A stretch of 64,000 nt of DNA, from assembly GCA_905116865.2 (NCBI GenBank), contig CAJHNH020001152.1, forward strand, positions 131,064 to 195,063, read 5' to 3'. Below the pieces are notes generated by a model, which was given only the letters and a program-made list of their open reading frames with translations, was not told the DNA's origin and made no database searches. The stretch's first letter is position 1. Each line of letters begins with the position of its first letter. A program made the translations under genes and the position numbers. This document shows, in pieces, positions 22,961 through 35,099 of the stretch. Origin of the DNA: Candidula unifasciata (taxonomy: Eukaryota > Mollusca > Gastropoda > Stylommatophora > Geomitridae).

Positions 22961-23185
22961 TGGCGACTAATAGGAACACGTATCTAACCCGGTCCCGGCT
23001 GCACACTAGCTGACCTTTTACTGGTGTTTGCTCAGGCTGGTCTACGTTAGAAGGCTATCTTGATGTACTATAAAATGAATAGCGACTAATAGGAACAAGT
23101 GACTGTAACTCGGGCCCAGGTACACGCTAGCTGAACTTTCATTGGTGCTTGCTGAGACTAGTCTACGGTAAAGGGGTCTTCACAA
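22960..23185. repeat. Diverged tandem duplication, two units of about 115 bp
   Basis: Both halves share gcgactaataggaaca, then an acacgctagctgaactttc-like block, then a tgctgagactagtctacg-like block in the same order. The units start at about 22964 and 23080. Confidence 0.75.
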
Positions 23186-23670
23186 AGGTTTCTGCGTTGA
23201 GTGTTAATAGTTGTTCTGTGAGCAACAGCCGCCGTCATTGCGTTTTCATTCGTAAGCAGAATAAGTGTTTGATTCGGAGTATATGATAGCCGTCTAGGAT
23301 GTTAAGTAGGTCGTCCGTTTATTTCAGCTGTCATCGTTAGCGGGCGACGAGGAGGGTACCATTGCGTTTCTGGAGCAACACATCGTTTTGGGAGCTATTG
23401 CAAACAATTTTAAGAAGTCTGAAACCACGGGCGTAGAATGCACTTTCCTGTGGGACCTAGGCTCAGTGTATTGGTTAGAGGGGGAGGGTGGAGTTGGGTT
23501 AGGGCTAGTTGTACAGGTTATGGGGCCGTTAAAACTGCTCACAACCCGCACTAGAGAGCACATGTGGTCGCCAGTAAGACTGTTAACACAATACTACCTC
23601 GCACCAAACTGACACCCCTGTCACTTAGACATACGCGCCTCAAAGGTTAAAGCACATGAATCAATGTTAA
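23185..23670. other. No gene recognised
   Basis: Non-coding sequence between two repeats. The overlapping ORFs on both strands have no domain signature. Confidence 0.5.
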
Positions 23671-23674
23671 GTCC

Positions 23675-24215
23675 CAGTCTTGGGCCCGAGTTCGTTACTT
23701 ATCACAGTGTGCTGGGCCCGAGTTCGTTACTTATCACAGTGTGCTGGCCCGAGTTCGTTACTTATCACAGTTTGCTGGGCTCGAGTTCGTTACTCATCAC
23801 AGTCTGCTGGGCCCGAGTTCGTTACTCATCACAGTGTGCTCTGCCCGAGTTCGTTAGTCATCACAGTGTGCTCTGCCCAAGTTCGTTACTCATAACAGTG
23901 TGCTGGGCTCGAGTTAGTTACTCATCACAGTGAGCTCTGTCCGAGTTCTTTACTCATCACAATGTGCTGGGTTCGACTTAGTTACTCATCACAATGTGCT
24001 GGGCTCGAGTTAGTTACTTATAACAGTGTGCTGTGTTCGAGTTCGTTACTCATAACAGTTAACTGGGCTCGAGTTCTTTACTCATAGCAGTGTGCTGGGC
24101 TCGAGTTCTTTACTCATAACAGTGTGCTGGGCTCGAGTTCTTTACTCATAACAGTGTGCTGGTCCCGAGTTCTTTACTCATCACAGGGGGCTGGGCCCGA
24201 CTTCGTTACTTGCAC
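23675..24215. repeat. 32-bp minisatellite, about 17 copies
   Basis: Period 32 bp, with core cgagttcgttactcatcaca followed by gtgtgctgggcc. Identity is high at the left and declines to the right, where gggctcgagttcttt variants dominate. Confidence 0.95.
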
Positions 24216-25866
24216 CGACTATTACCAAGCCTAACCATAACCCCTATACGACTTCCGGTTAAAATGGACGCTAGACAGCGGCGCCGTTCGGAACAGAGGC
24301 AAATTTTTTGCTTCTGCCGGACGGTGGCCGATGCATTTTTGCTCCATTTGTAGACTGGATATAGTTTCGTCGCCCAGCTTCTGAGTTGAATGCATGGCGT
24401 GACCCTGTGAGCTGCGGATTGCATTTGGAATGTTTTTTTTCGACTGTGACCAACGTGGTGGTGTGAATTGTAGATTCAGAAAATGGCGCGATGCCTGTCG
24501 TTCAAAGCTTGCGGGACCCGTATTAAAATTGATCACGCCGACAACTGCTGATCTGTTGACGACAAGTTCTGCTATCATCACTGATGAACTGCATTTCTAA
24601 TGTTGGACTGTTTGTGTTAGCACTTCGGATGGCTACCATATGCTTTAATGCGAGTGTATGCTAGATATGCTGAGACAGCAGTCCGTCAATCTTTCCACAA
24701 GGGACTGTGATAGACATTCTGAGTGTTTTTCGCTGGCACAGGAGCGGAGCAAAGATGGGGCAACCCGTTTGCTATGAAGCTGAAACTAAGACTACCAGAC
24801 TACCAGATAACCCCTATACAATAAGGCGTTCTGAGAATTTTTCTACCAAATCTCGAAGCAGACAAGTTGTGGTCGTAAACAATTAAAATATCCAACTGTC
24901 ACATATAACTCCTGTCGCGTGCCTGATGTAAGGATTTCTCCTTCAGAACCAGCAGCACTCAGAAATAATTATGTTGAGTCGTTTGGCTCGTATTGGTCTA
25001 AGGGATTCCCTGTGGCCAATATACGCTCAACATATTTCTGGAGTAGGGCAACTCAAGTATTGGCACTACAAAATATATCAGTATATGAATACAATATTCC
25101 TAGGCACACTTGGCTGGACACCCCCACTACTTACTAAAGAAAGCCCCCAGGTTATGATAAGTCATTATCATAACCATGTTAACACATATAGTTAAGATTC
25201 CTGCACACACAAATGCTGAATACTTAAAAAGATGAAATAGAGACACCTAAGTCAGCCATAAAAAATGAATGCATGTAATCAGTATACTATATACATATAT
25301 AAAATAGAGAAGCAGATGCCAGATTTCTATAGCTGGATTCCAGGATACAATGTTCAGATCACCAAAATTACACAGACAGAAGGTCCTGGAGATGACACAT
25401 TGTCATCATTGGGAAACATAGAAGCTGTGAGGAATATTGCAAGTAAGGCATCAAACTGAACTTATCCTTTTTCCGTCTATGATGCTTCCCTCAGCTCCTG
25501 ATGATTCGACTGTCTTTGGTGACTCTGCCTCAACTGGATCAGCTGGTGGAGGAGTACCTCACCATAAAGGACACCGCAACTGGATAATTACACAGCAAAT
25601 GACTCCCACTAGTCATTAGCAGCACTATCCATGAGCTACACACATGTTCTGGCACTGTAGAAAGTTTGGGGTATATGGCACCTCAAACTGACATCAATCT
25701 CCACACTTGGTAGTTGGGTGATAAGTGGTAGGTAATGGGTTAATTGATTGATGGGTTATGGTTGGTGGGTTATGGTTGGTGGGTGTTGGTTGGACTGTGA
25801 ATCTTCTGCCAGCTCCTCACAAAGGATTCATCCTGCCAAGAAATAACTCAGAATTAGTCATCACCA
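24215..25866. other. No gene recognised
   Basis: I found no reliable coding, splice or element motif. The ORFs at 24231-24581 and 24919-25195 are not family-like. Two nearby sites share the phrase taacccctatac (24237 and 24806). Confidence 0.4.
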
Positions 25867-26105
25867 GTCGGCTCTGTGGCTAAGTCGATGCGAACGCTTC
25901 GCTTCGAAATGCCGGGATGCCGGGTTTGATCCCAGTTGCGGGCAATGCGCCTTGCGTTGGTTTCGACAGTGGTATCAAGAAAGCCGACCGTCCAGACAGC
26001 AATGGCAAACTACTGGACGTAAATTTGCCAAGAGAAACCACACAACAGCCAGGGGCTGTTAGGGTTGGTTCTGCAACGTCCTGTAAAGGATACGCAACTA
26101 ACTTT
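25866..26105 (+). repeat. tRNA-derived SINE, family A (longest copy)
   Basis: An A-box-like CTGTGGCTAAGTCGATGCG (25875-25893) and a B-box GGGTTTGATCCCAG (25922-25935) lie about 30 bp apart, as in tRNA-derived SINEs. The body GTTTCGACAGTGGTATCAAG (25960) with AGCAATGGCAAACTAC matches the minus-strand copy at 21395-21540. There is no poly(A) at the end; the copy ends near a TGTAAAGGATACGCAAC motif. Confidence 0.65.
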
Positions 26106-26519
26106 TAGTCATCACCAAGAGGGTAACATCTTGACAGGAAAGACAGAACAAGCATCAGTCATCATCCCACATCTGCTTACTCCACCCTTGCTCCCCTGTT
26201 TTATTCCTCAGAATGCCTCTCAAGACCATGAGACCCTAGTCTCCTATCATTCATCTGTCTGTTTAGTGCAAGAGATGGAAAGTCAGATATATAGTGGTGT
26301 CTGCACACAGACACCAATATTTACTGTCAGTACCTTTATTCTTTACGACTCCCAAGCCAGTCCTACCATTCATTGATCTGGGTCAAACACACTCACACAC
26401 TGGCTGACCAAGTCCTGACCTAATTCTGTCCCCATTTGTATGCACAAACTTCTGTTGTTAGTTTAAATAGTACACACTTGTAAGGTTATCAGTTTTACCA
26501 GTATGGGTGGGTTATTTAG

Positions 26520-26650
26520 GGCCTAGGCTATTTAGTCTGTACAGAGGAAGGTCTAAGTTCGAATCCGCTTCCCTAGCGATAAAGAACGGTCGAACTATGT
26601 GTGATCCCACAGCCGACACTGATCTCTCTACAGCAGTGACCACTTTAACA
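26520..26650 (+). repeat. tRNA-like SINE fragment
   Basis: The B-box-like AAGTTCGAATCCGC (26554-26567) is preceded by a weak A-box region. The sequence after it (gaacggtcgaactatgtgtg) matches no other copy here. Confidence 0.35.
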
Positions 26651-27345
26651 GACATTGTTTTAGGTACTCGTAAACTATAATTAACTTACCCAAGCATATG
26701 AAAAGTCCTAGACATTACAGATCGCCTTTTACAAATGAATTATACAGGCGTCGATTGACACGTCTGAACGCTTGGAAGCTGGCAAAAAGAATGGCGCACA
26801 ATTCCTTCTACAGGCGTTGGTAAGAAGTAGTTCCTAGTATACAGGGGCAAGGAGTAAATCGGTTTCTAAGAAACCTCAAATAACTCCTCTAATATTTATC
26901 CAATATGTGTACATTTAAAAGTGGAGTTAAGTCAAAGCAACTAGAAAATGTAGACATAATAATTTTGTCTGATAAAGGCATATATCGATATAAGGGACTA
27001 TATATATCTTCCTGGACGAGTCCAAGTTTGAATTTTGTGCCGATTACAGGTAGGTCAAGTTACCAGTCTTACGGACTGATGTGTAATGGCTTATCATTCC
27101 ACGACACCAACGTCGACCGTTAAATGAGGAGCGACAATCTACAAAACGTGAAAATGTCTAGTAATCAACAAACAGCAAAATATTCCCCACATGCAACTTT
27201 TTTGCGTCTTGTACTTACAAAAACACCTTTCTATTTTTCTGGTTGAAGCCGTAGGGCGTTGGCGTATGTCTACATATTTGTGTCTCATGTGCAATCAGTT
27301 GTACTACATCATTTCAAGAGGCTGAACTGTCTAGACTTAACATGT
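26650..27345. other. No gene recognised
   Basis: AT-rich non-coding sequence with nothing assignable. Confidence 0.5.
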
Positions 27346-27445
27346 CTTTCTTTCCATTCAAATATACTGTTGTCAACACATTGTCTATGTGTGTTTTCTT
27401 TCCATTCAAGTATACTGTTGTCAAAACATTGTCTTTGTGTGTTTT
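27345..27445. repeat. 47-bp tandem duplication
   Basis: Two adjacent units share ctttccattcaaatatact and gttgtcaacacattgtct with a few substitutions. Confidence 0.85.
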
Positions 27446-27600
27446 TGTTCCCCTTTCCCATGACGTGCCCAAGAATGTAGGACTGCACTTCCGGTGCCTG
27501 TGACCTGATCTTCATGATGAAAGTTTTAGGTCTCTCAGGATGGATGGAGTTAACCCTGCCTGTAGTTCCCTTACGACTCACGTGCTACCACAGTAGCTTT
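27440..27600 (-). pseudogene. Possible LINE tail fragment
   Basis: The minus-strand frame from 27581 includes KTFIMKIRSQAPEVQSYILG followed by HVMGKGN. This resembles the RT-distal motif of RTE-like LINEs (basic IRxRQ, then xxGHVMRK), as in the better copy at 46945-47770. Short, so uncertain. Confidence 0.35.
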
Positions 27601-27844
27601 GCGCCGGCGTCTACTACGACCCGCACATTTGCATTTCATTCTTCCTGGATGCGTTCTTAGACCATGCTACCCAGTTAATGCTCTTCTACGAGTACATTGC
27701 CAGCCTGGTCGATGGGCAACAGTCACGGTCTGGGGGCATGCAGTTAGAATCAGTCTGAGTGGGTCCTTTATATTTATATTCTCAATCTTTTGTAGAACCC
27801 CATTATTGGTTTGCGAAATCAAAGGATGTATACTGAATTAGGGG

Positions 27845-29280
27845 TGATCAACCCGGTCTTCAGTCGACCCTCTGTTGCTAAAGGGCCAGTTTACAGCCGG
27901 GGCGCGAGTCTTTTCAGGGCGTCAAAAGGTCTATCCCGATCGTCGCCAGCCTTATCTAGTTGTCTTGTGGTCTAGCCACGTACAATAGGAAGAACCGGGC
28001 AGAGGGATTATGCACAGGAGCCCACCGGTCATCAGAAGAAAGGTCGCTCGTCGACAATTGTTTCGGCCCATTTTCCTCCAAGACAATCTCGGAGGCTGGG
28101 TCGACCTGGCTCATGTTATTTAACACAGCAAGTCCTTAAACAGAATATGTTCTAATTATTAGTATTCAAATACCAGACAAATACGCGAGCACGGCTTTAA
28201 GAGTTTCCTAACAATTAAAATTAAAATGTGCAATGCATCCAAACCCTAAGAATATTAACGATGGTGGACACGCTAACCACTGACAGGTGCTCAGTCTAAA
28301 AAATTTATGGATTTATACTCATTGCTTCACCGGCATTTTAAATTAACATAGGAAAGCCATATCTAGGGACGTAATATATTTTGACAGATAGTTCTTCCTG
28401 TGCAGAATTTTAAATTCATTTTAATATTACCGAATGTACAGCGGTCGGATTGTTACCGTGACCTAATTAGGCTTTGTAGATAGTTTCTTGAGACTCCCGA
28501 CGGGACACCGTTTGCTGTATACATATCATATCAGTTCTCGTTATGCCTAGTGGCACATGAGGCTTCAGAGAGGACTTTCCATGCTTTCCTGCCCTGTGCA
28601 ATCTTCAGTGCAGTTTTCCATGTCAAAGATGCCGCACTCAGGTCACTTTAGACTTGTTTTCCCATCATGGACTTCCTTTCGGCTTTCACCCATGTTGTTC
28701 ATGCTGACAGAGGGACTCTGTCCCAAGACCACCGGACGTTTAGAGCACTTATTTCCTCTTGAAGTTTCAGTAACGTTGTAGATTTTTTACATGGCAGAGC
28801 TATTCCGCGTAAATTGACACGCTAGTATGCGTTATACTGTAGAACCCCGCTTTACTGTCCTGATGTATTAATGTTTACTCGTTTTTTCCCTCCTGTTATA
28901 TCACAGTTGTTTCTTCTCTATTTACCATAATTAACCCTTTTTAAATAATGTTCCTATCATTTACGAATGATTAATTAATTAATTGACTTTATTGCACTCG
29001 TGACACAATTTTATGTACTCTGTCTCTCTTAGCAACAGTCAGTGTGGAGAGATAATAATTGTTCCTTTAGTGAATTGACTGTGAATGCACACATGTCGAC
29101 TTTCCAAGAAACAAAACTGTTCATGAACTAATTACCCCTTGATATTCAGTTATGCAAAATGTACAGACACAATGTAACCACATGTAGACAATAATGTTTA
29201 ACTTTTCAGGCTACATGTTTGTAAGGCATCCATATAATGTAATGAGAGTTTCATGTATTTTTCATTTTATAATTACCCTG
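27845..29280. other. No gene recognised
   Basis: AT-rich non-coding sequence. A ttaattaattaattga run lies at 28970-28985. The 74-codon ORF at 28557-28781 has no family signature. Confidence 0.5.
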
Positions 29281-29328
29281 TTTGCTGATTTCAGAGTCAT
29301 CTAAAACTGAATTGGTGGTTATTTTCAG

Positions 29329-29489
29329 AGTTTGTGACACGCCAGTCTTATGTTGGTGAAGGAATAATTCTGAAAGCTGAACCAGGAACATTAGTCAAAG
29401 AAAAACCAACTGGACCACGACAATGGGTAGCAAATAGTATAATAAATGTAGGATGTTCATTCAACCCTCATGAAAGTAATAACTTGTGA
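29329..29489 (+). CDS. Candidate host exon, product unknown
   Basis: A pyrimidine-rich acceptor (gttattttcag, ending at 29328) opens a frame reading EFVTRQSYVGEGIILKAEPG, then TLVKEKPTGPRQWVAN, with a stop TGA at 29487-29489 if read through. A possible donor CAATGG|GTAGCA at about 29425 would instead make it an internal exon of about 97 nt. Composition is protein-like (Gly/Pro turns, alternating charge) and unlike surrounding repeats. I do not recognise the domain, and no neighbouring exon was found. A worn transposon fragment is the alternative. Confidence 0.3.
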
Positions 29490-30225
29490 CAAAGATGAAA
29501 ACATCATGGCATGCTATGTGTTGATATATGTTTATATTTACGAGTTCTGAAAATTCATTCGAATAACATGAATCCTGTTCACGACTAAATATTTCAAGCC
29601 TCGAGAAATGCATGCATATTTTTGTCAAGAAAGATAAAAAGGATTGTTTCAGAGACATTGATGTTAAATAGTGGCTCTCTTCAACAGTCACAGAACACGA
29701 AGAGAACAAACATCAGAATAATTGACTGAAGGATGAACTGCTACAATGGATTCACATAATCACATCATATAGAATTTGTTGTTTGGTGGTTATCTAATCT
29801 GTTCATGTCACTATTGGTTACATCAGCATTTTCCCAGCAAACAAAAGGGCATGGTGATCTTATTAATTGAGACTGAATTTGTGTTTGTCTCGTAGAATCT
29901 AAAAAAGGGGTGATTGCTGGTGCTCTATTATTTTCTCGGCTTAAAATATATTACTAAAGCCGACTGGTCCATAATCTGACACGGCGTCCAAATCACTTTT
30001 ATTTTTGTCTTTCTGTAAATTGAGTGCCGGAGTGGTAGCTATTATATTGCAAATGTCATCAAGTGTAATTTTATCAGTGAAAGAGAAGTATTTCTTTATA
30101 CTTGTGATCATTGCATTCTTGGTGGTTAATTAACGTCTGTGTGTGAAGCTGAAAGCAAAGGGTGGAAAGAAAAATGATGGTTCTTGTTTGTAGATTTAAT
30201 TATACATTACTGTTTTCAATGGAAC
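29490..30225. other. No gene recognised
   Basis: AT-rich. If the candidate exon is terminal, this would hold its 3' UTR, but no AATAAA was found close downstream. Confidence 0.4.
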
Positions 30226-30950
30226 ATGACATGAAACAAACGTCTCAGAAATATTATAGATGTCAGATGCGCCACACAATACAAACGTCTCAGACATGAT
30301 AAAGATGTCAGATATGGCACACCAGACAAACGTCTCAGACATGATACAGATGCCAGACATGGCACACCAAACAAACGTCTCAGACATAATGTATATGTCA
30401 GTTATGGCACACTAGACAAACGTCTCAGACATGATATAGATGTCAGATATGGCACACTAGACAAACGTCTCAGACATGATACAGATGCCAGACATGGCAC
30501 ACCAAACAAACGTCTCAGACATAATGTATATGTCAGTTATGGCACACTAGACAAACGTCTCAGACATGATATAGATGTCAGATATGGCACACTAGACAAA
30601 CGTCTCAGACATGATATAGATGTCAGATATGGCACACCAGACAAACGTCTCAGACATGATAAAGATGTCAGATATGGTACACCAGACAAACGTCTCAGAC
30701 ATTATACAGATGTCAGACACGGCACACAATACAAAGGTATCAGACGTGATGTATATGTCAAACACAGCACAGCAGGCACACGTCTCAGACACTGTATGGA
30801 TGTCAGACACAGCATAGCAGGCACACGTTTCAGACACCATATAAATGTCAAACATGGCACAGCAGGCACACGTCTCAGGCACTTTATAGATGTCAGATAT
30901 GGCACAGCAGGCACACGTCTCAGATATGATGTAAATGCAAGACCTACGTA
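30225..30950. repeat. 45-bp minisatellite, about 16 copies, with 135-bp higher-order unit
   Basis: Period 45 bp with core aaacgtctcagacatgat and gatgtcagatatggcacac. A three-unit block (135 bp) is repeated, with the atgccagacatgg variant at 30346 and again at 30481. The right end (30750-30930) is a diverged subfamily with gcaggcacacgtctcag. The 15-codon period leaves frames open on both strands, a repeat artefact. Confidence 0.95.
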
Positions 30951-31800
30951 AAATCCAGTGTGCAAATATTCTATCCAGACATACATAATTTGGCACTCTT
31001 CTGAATACCGGTCCAAAATTATATGCTGTTTAAAAAACCCATTCAGGGCCCTAAGAGGTTATTTAGTTACAAAATATGGATTAGGAACACTATGAACTAT
31101 GCTTTGCGTTATTATATAATTTCATGGGAACCAAACTTTCGAGTCTTCGTTAGTACAGTTACACTGGTGACCAGTGTTCGGTTCCTCGCTAGGTGAAAAA
31201 AATTAATTTCAGTCCTTAAAAGGGCGGTTGGCACTTTGTGTTTTGGTTTTCAGCTAGTCTGCGAAATCTGCGCTTTTTGTTCGGTATTGTGGATTACAGC
31301 TAGGCTGCGATAGCCGCGGCGAGATACTTACTGGTGATGTCATGGGTAGGTGATCTTTCTTTTCGTTAGCCAGATTTTAGCAAAGTGCAAACTAGTCACC
31401 TGTTACAACAAACTGCTTAGCTGGCAGTGGATCTATTCTTTTTTCCCCCTCAAACATATGACACCGGAAACCATAAGGCGAGTCACTGGTAATGTAAAAA
31501 ATGGATCAAAAACTGTTCCTATCTACGCCGCTTTAATGGATCGAAAACTACTCCTCCCCACGGGGCTTAAAAATGGATCCAAATATATTCCTCTCCACGA
31601 AGCTTCAATGAATCGAAAACTTCCTCCCGACTGCGCTTAGTAAAACGTCTAAACATTGCTATCCATCGAGCATTAACGACAGAAGTGGAAACTGATGATG
31701 ATGGCCTAAATGTGTTTACTACATAACCTAGTAAGGCTCTCAAATGGATGTGTTTGGCAGTGAATAACTTAAGACCGCTATTTGGAAGAGTGCCCATAAT
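30950..31800. other. No gene; weak short repeats
   Basis: Non-coding. At 31498-31640 four degenerate units of about 37 bp share aatggatcgaaaact followed by cctcyccacg. Confidence 0.5.
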
Positions 31801-34010
31801 TCTCCCCCATCTATCCATCTATTTAGCCCATCCATTCTTGTCATTCATCTATCAGTTCAGGTTGCCGTACTATCCATCTATTTAGCCCATCCATTCTTGT
31901 CATTCATCTATCAGTTCAGGTTGCCGTACTATCCATCTAATTAGCCATCCATTCTTGTCATTCATCCATCAGTTCAGGTTGCCGTACTATCCATCTATTT
32001 AGCCCATCCATTCTTGTCATTCATCCATCAGTTCAGGTAGCCGTACTATCCATCTACTTAGCTCATCCATTCTTGTCATTCATCCATCAGTTCAGGTAGC
32101 CGTACTATCCATATAATTAACCCATCCATTCTTGTCATTCATCCATCAGTTCAGGTTGCCGTACTATCCATCTATTTAGCCCATCCATTCTTGTCATTCA
32201 TCCATCAGTTCAGGTTGCCGTACTATCCATCTTTTTAGCCCATCCATTCTTGTCATTCATCCATCAGTTCAGGTTGCCGTATTATCCATCTACTTAGCCC
32301 ATCCATTCTTGTCGTTCATCCATCAGTTCAGGTTGCCGTACTATCCATCTACTTAGCCCATCCATTCTTGTCATTCATCCATCAGTTCAGGTAGCCGTAC
32401 TATCCATCTACTTAGCCCATCCATTCTTGTCATTCATCCATCAGTTCAGGTTGCCGTACTATCCATCTACTTAGCCCATCCATTCTTGTCGTTCATCCAT
32501 CAGTTCAGGTTGCCGTACTATCCATCTACTTAGCCCATCCATTCTTTTCATTCATCCATCAGTTCAGGTAGCCGTACTATCCATCTACTTAGCCCATCCA
32601 TTCTTGTCATTCATCCATCAGTTCAGGTTGCCGTACTATCCATCTACTTAGCCCATCCATTCTTGTCATTCATCCATCAGTTCAGGTTGCCGTACTATCC
32701 ATCTACTTAGCCCATCCATTCTTGTCATTCATCCATCAGTTCAGGTTGCCGTACTATCCATCTATTTAACCCATCCATTCTTGTCATTCATCCATCAGTT
32801 CAGGTTGCCGTACTATCCATCTACTTAGCCCATCCATTCTTGTCATTCATCCATCAGTTCAGGTTGCCGTACTATCCATCTACTTAGCCCATCCATTCTT
32901 GTCATTCATCCATCAGTTCAGGTTGCCGTACTATCCATCTATTTAGCCCATCCATTCTTGTCATTCATCCATCAGTTCAGGTTGCCGTACTATCCATCTA
33001 CTTAGCCCATCCAATCTTGTCATTCATCCATCAGTTCAGGTTGCCGTACTATCCATCTATTTAGCCCATCCATTCTTGTCATTCATCCATCAGTTCAGGT
33101 TGCCGTACTATCCATCTACTTAGCCCATCCATTCTTGTCATTCATCCATCAGTTCAGGTTGCCGTACTATCCATCTATTTAGCCCATCCATTCTTGTCAT
33201 TCATCCATCAGTTCAGGTTGCCGTACTATCCATCTACTTAGCCCATCCATTCTTGTCATTCATCCATCAGTTCAGGTTGCCGTACTATCCATCTATTTAG
33301 CCAATCCATTCTTGTCATTCGTCCATCAGTTCAGGTTGCCGTACTATCCATCTACTTAGCCCATCCATTCTTGTCATTCATCCATCAGTTCAGGTAGCCG
33401 TACTATCCATCTATTTAGCCCATCCATTCTTGTCATTCGTCCATCAGTTCAGGTTGCCGTACTATCCATCTATTTAGCCCATCCATTTTTGTCATTCATC
33501 CATCAGTTCAGGTAGCCGTACTATCCATCTATTTAGCCCATCCATTTTTGTCATTCATCCATCAGTTCATGTAGCCGTACTATCCATCTATTTAGCCCAT
33601 CCATTTTTGTCATTCATCCATCAGTTCAGGTTGCCGTACTATCCATCTATTTAGCCCATCCATTCTTGTCATTCATCCATCAGTTCAGGTTGCCGTACTA
33701 TCCATCTATTTAGCCCATCCATTCTTGTCATTCATCCATCAGTTCAGGTAGCCGTACTATCCATCTATTTAGCCAATCCATTTTTGTCATTCATCCATCA
33801 GTTCAGGTTGCCGTACTATCCATCTATTTAGCCCATCCATTCTTGTCATTCATCCATCAGTTCAGGTTGCCGTACTATCCATCTATTTAGCCCATCCATT
33901 CTTGTCATTCATCCATCAGTTCAGGTAGCCGTACTATCCATCTATTTAGCCCATCCATTTTTGTCATTCATCCATCAGTTCAGGTTGCCGTACTATCCAT
34001 CAGTCAAATA
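31800..34010. repeat. 59-bp minisatellite, about 37 copies
   Basis: Period exactly 59 bp over 2.2 kb, with core gttgccgtactatccatcta, then ttagcccatccattcttg and tcattcatccatcagttcag. Variation is concentrated at a few sites: ctatttagc versus ctacttagc, ggttgcc versus ggtagcc, and attcttg versus attttt. Variants are interspersed, in short runs. The period is 2 mod 3 and there are stops in frame, so no coding. Confidence 0.97.
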
Positions 34011-34600
34011 AATACCCTCGTATGCACAAATTGTACGTCATGTGGTAATTTTTTTCGTTTTTCATGAAACACATTAATATCCGACCAGATATATAGCTTT
34101 CTGTCAGAAATATTCACATTCCGCTATACGCCAAGCTATGTTCATACATCTGTTCGAGTTTTTCGTTTTTTTTTTAAACTTTTTTTTTCATCGGGGATTG
34201 GGGAATAAAGGTGGAGGAGGGAGGGGGAGGGGTGGGAGTTTCATTTCTTAGGAGAAAATCTATTTTTTTTTTTTTTTTCGCAGACTCAATTGTTGTCTTT
34301 TTGTGTTTGGTTCAGTCGTTGAGATACACATTTTGATCACAATTTGACATACTGACTTAATACCACAAATAGCTTTCGTGTATTTATTATTTTACTTTTC
34401 CCCACTCCAGTGTAATTCAAAGTCTAAGGTGGTAGAGGAAATGTAAAGCGCAATAGAAACTAACAATAGCTAAAGCATGTGTTTCTGCATCCCTCCCCTT
34501 TTACCCCTTTTCCATTCCAGTGACAGAAGAAACCTTATATCGTATTGATGCGTGTAATTTAAACAAAAGAGAGCCCAGCCTTCTAACAAACACACACACA
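34010..34600. other. No gene recognised
   Basis: T-rich non-coding sequence with several T-runs (34167-34191, 34263-34278) and a G-rich stretch at 34199-34235. Confidence 0.5.
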
Positions 34601-34602
34601 CA

Positions 34603-34686
<84 letters not shown>
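34603..34686. repeat. AT microsatellite
   Basis: About 80 bp of (AT)n with one interruption near 34664, flanked by CA/CG dinucleotide runs. The Tyr-Ile ORFs across it are artefacts. Confidence 0.98.
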
Positions 34687-34734
34687 TGATACGCGCGCGC
34701 GCACTCACACGCACACAGAGTACTAGGCTACAGA

Positions 34735-35030
34735 AAATATAAAACAACAGAGAAAAGGGAGGACACCGAACGAAATAGGTTGATAACATCGGAGAATCTC
34801 TACAACAGTTCACTAGTAGAAGCCACCAGAAGAGAACCATTATCGTATATCCCCTTCTACGCACGAAAGGATTTAAGGGAAAGTGACGATAACGAGGGGG
34901 AGGAAGAAGAAGAAGAAGAAGAAGAAGAAGAAGAAGAAGAAGAAGAAGAAGAAGAAGAAGAAGAAGAAGAAGAAGAAGAAGAAGAAGAAGAAGAAGAAGA
35001 AGAAGAAAAGAAGAAGAAAAAGAAGTGTTA
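34735..35030 (+). mobile_element. LINE 3' end with expanded GAA tail
   Basis: The phrases gataacatcggagaatctct (34781) and acaacagttcac, then the purine-rich lead-in, align in order with the minus-strand LINE end at 4740-4560 (gataacatcagagaaactct, acaacagcacgatg). Both end in GAA repeats. Here the tail has expanded to about 115 bp. Only the last roughly 45 codons of the LINE ORF survive. Confidence 0.6.
34900..35017. repeat. GAA microsatellite (LINE tail)
   Basis: Almost pure (GAA)n for about 110 bp, ending in gaaaagaagaagaaaaagaag. Poly-Glu and poly-Lys ORFs here are artefacts. Confidence 0.98.
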
Positions 35031-35099
35031 TGTGTATATGTGTTATGTCCTATAAATACACCAATGAACCGTAGTTATTTATAGTATGGCCGGTTAAAA

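Noticed and set aside
23675..24215. CRISPR-like array (32-bp period)
   Set aside because: No unique spacers: the whole unit repeats. The context is eukaryotic. The same holds for the other arrays.
27260..27600. Single gene spanning the 90-codon minus ORF
   Set aside because: It crosses a 47-bp tandem duplication. Only a short LINE-like motif is credible.
34501..35074. Tyr-Ile, poly-Glu and poly-Lys ORFs
   Set aside because: Translations of AT and GAA microsatellites.
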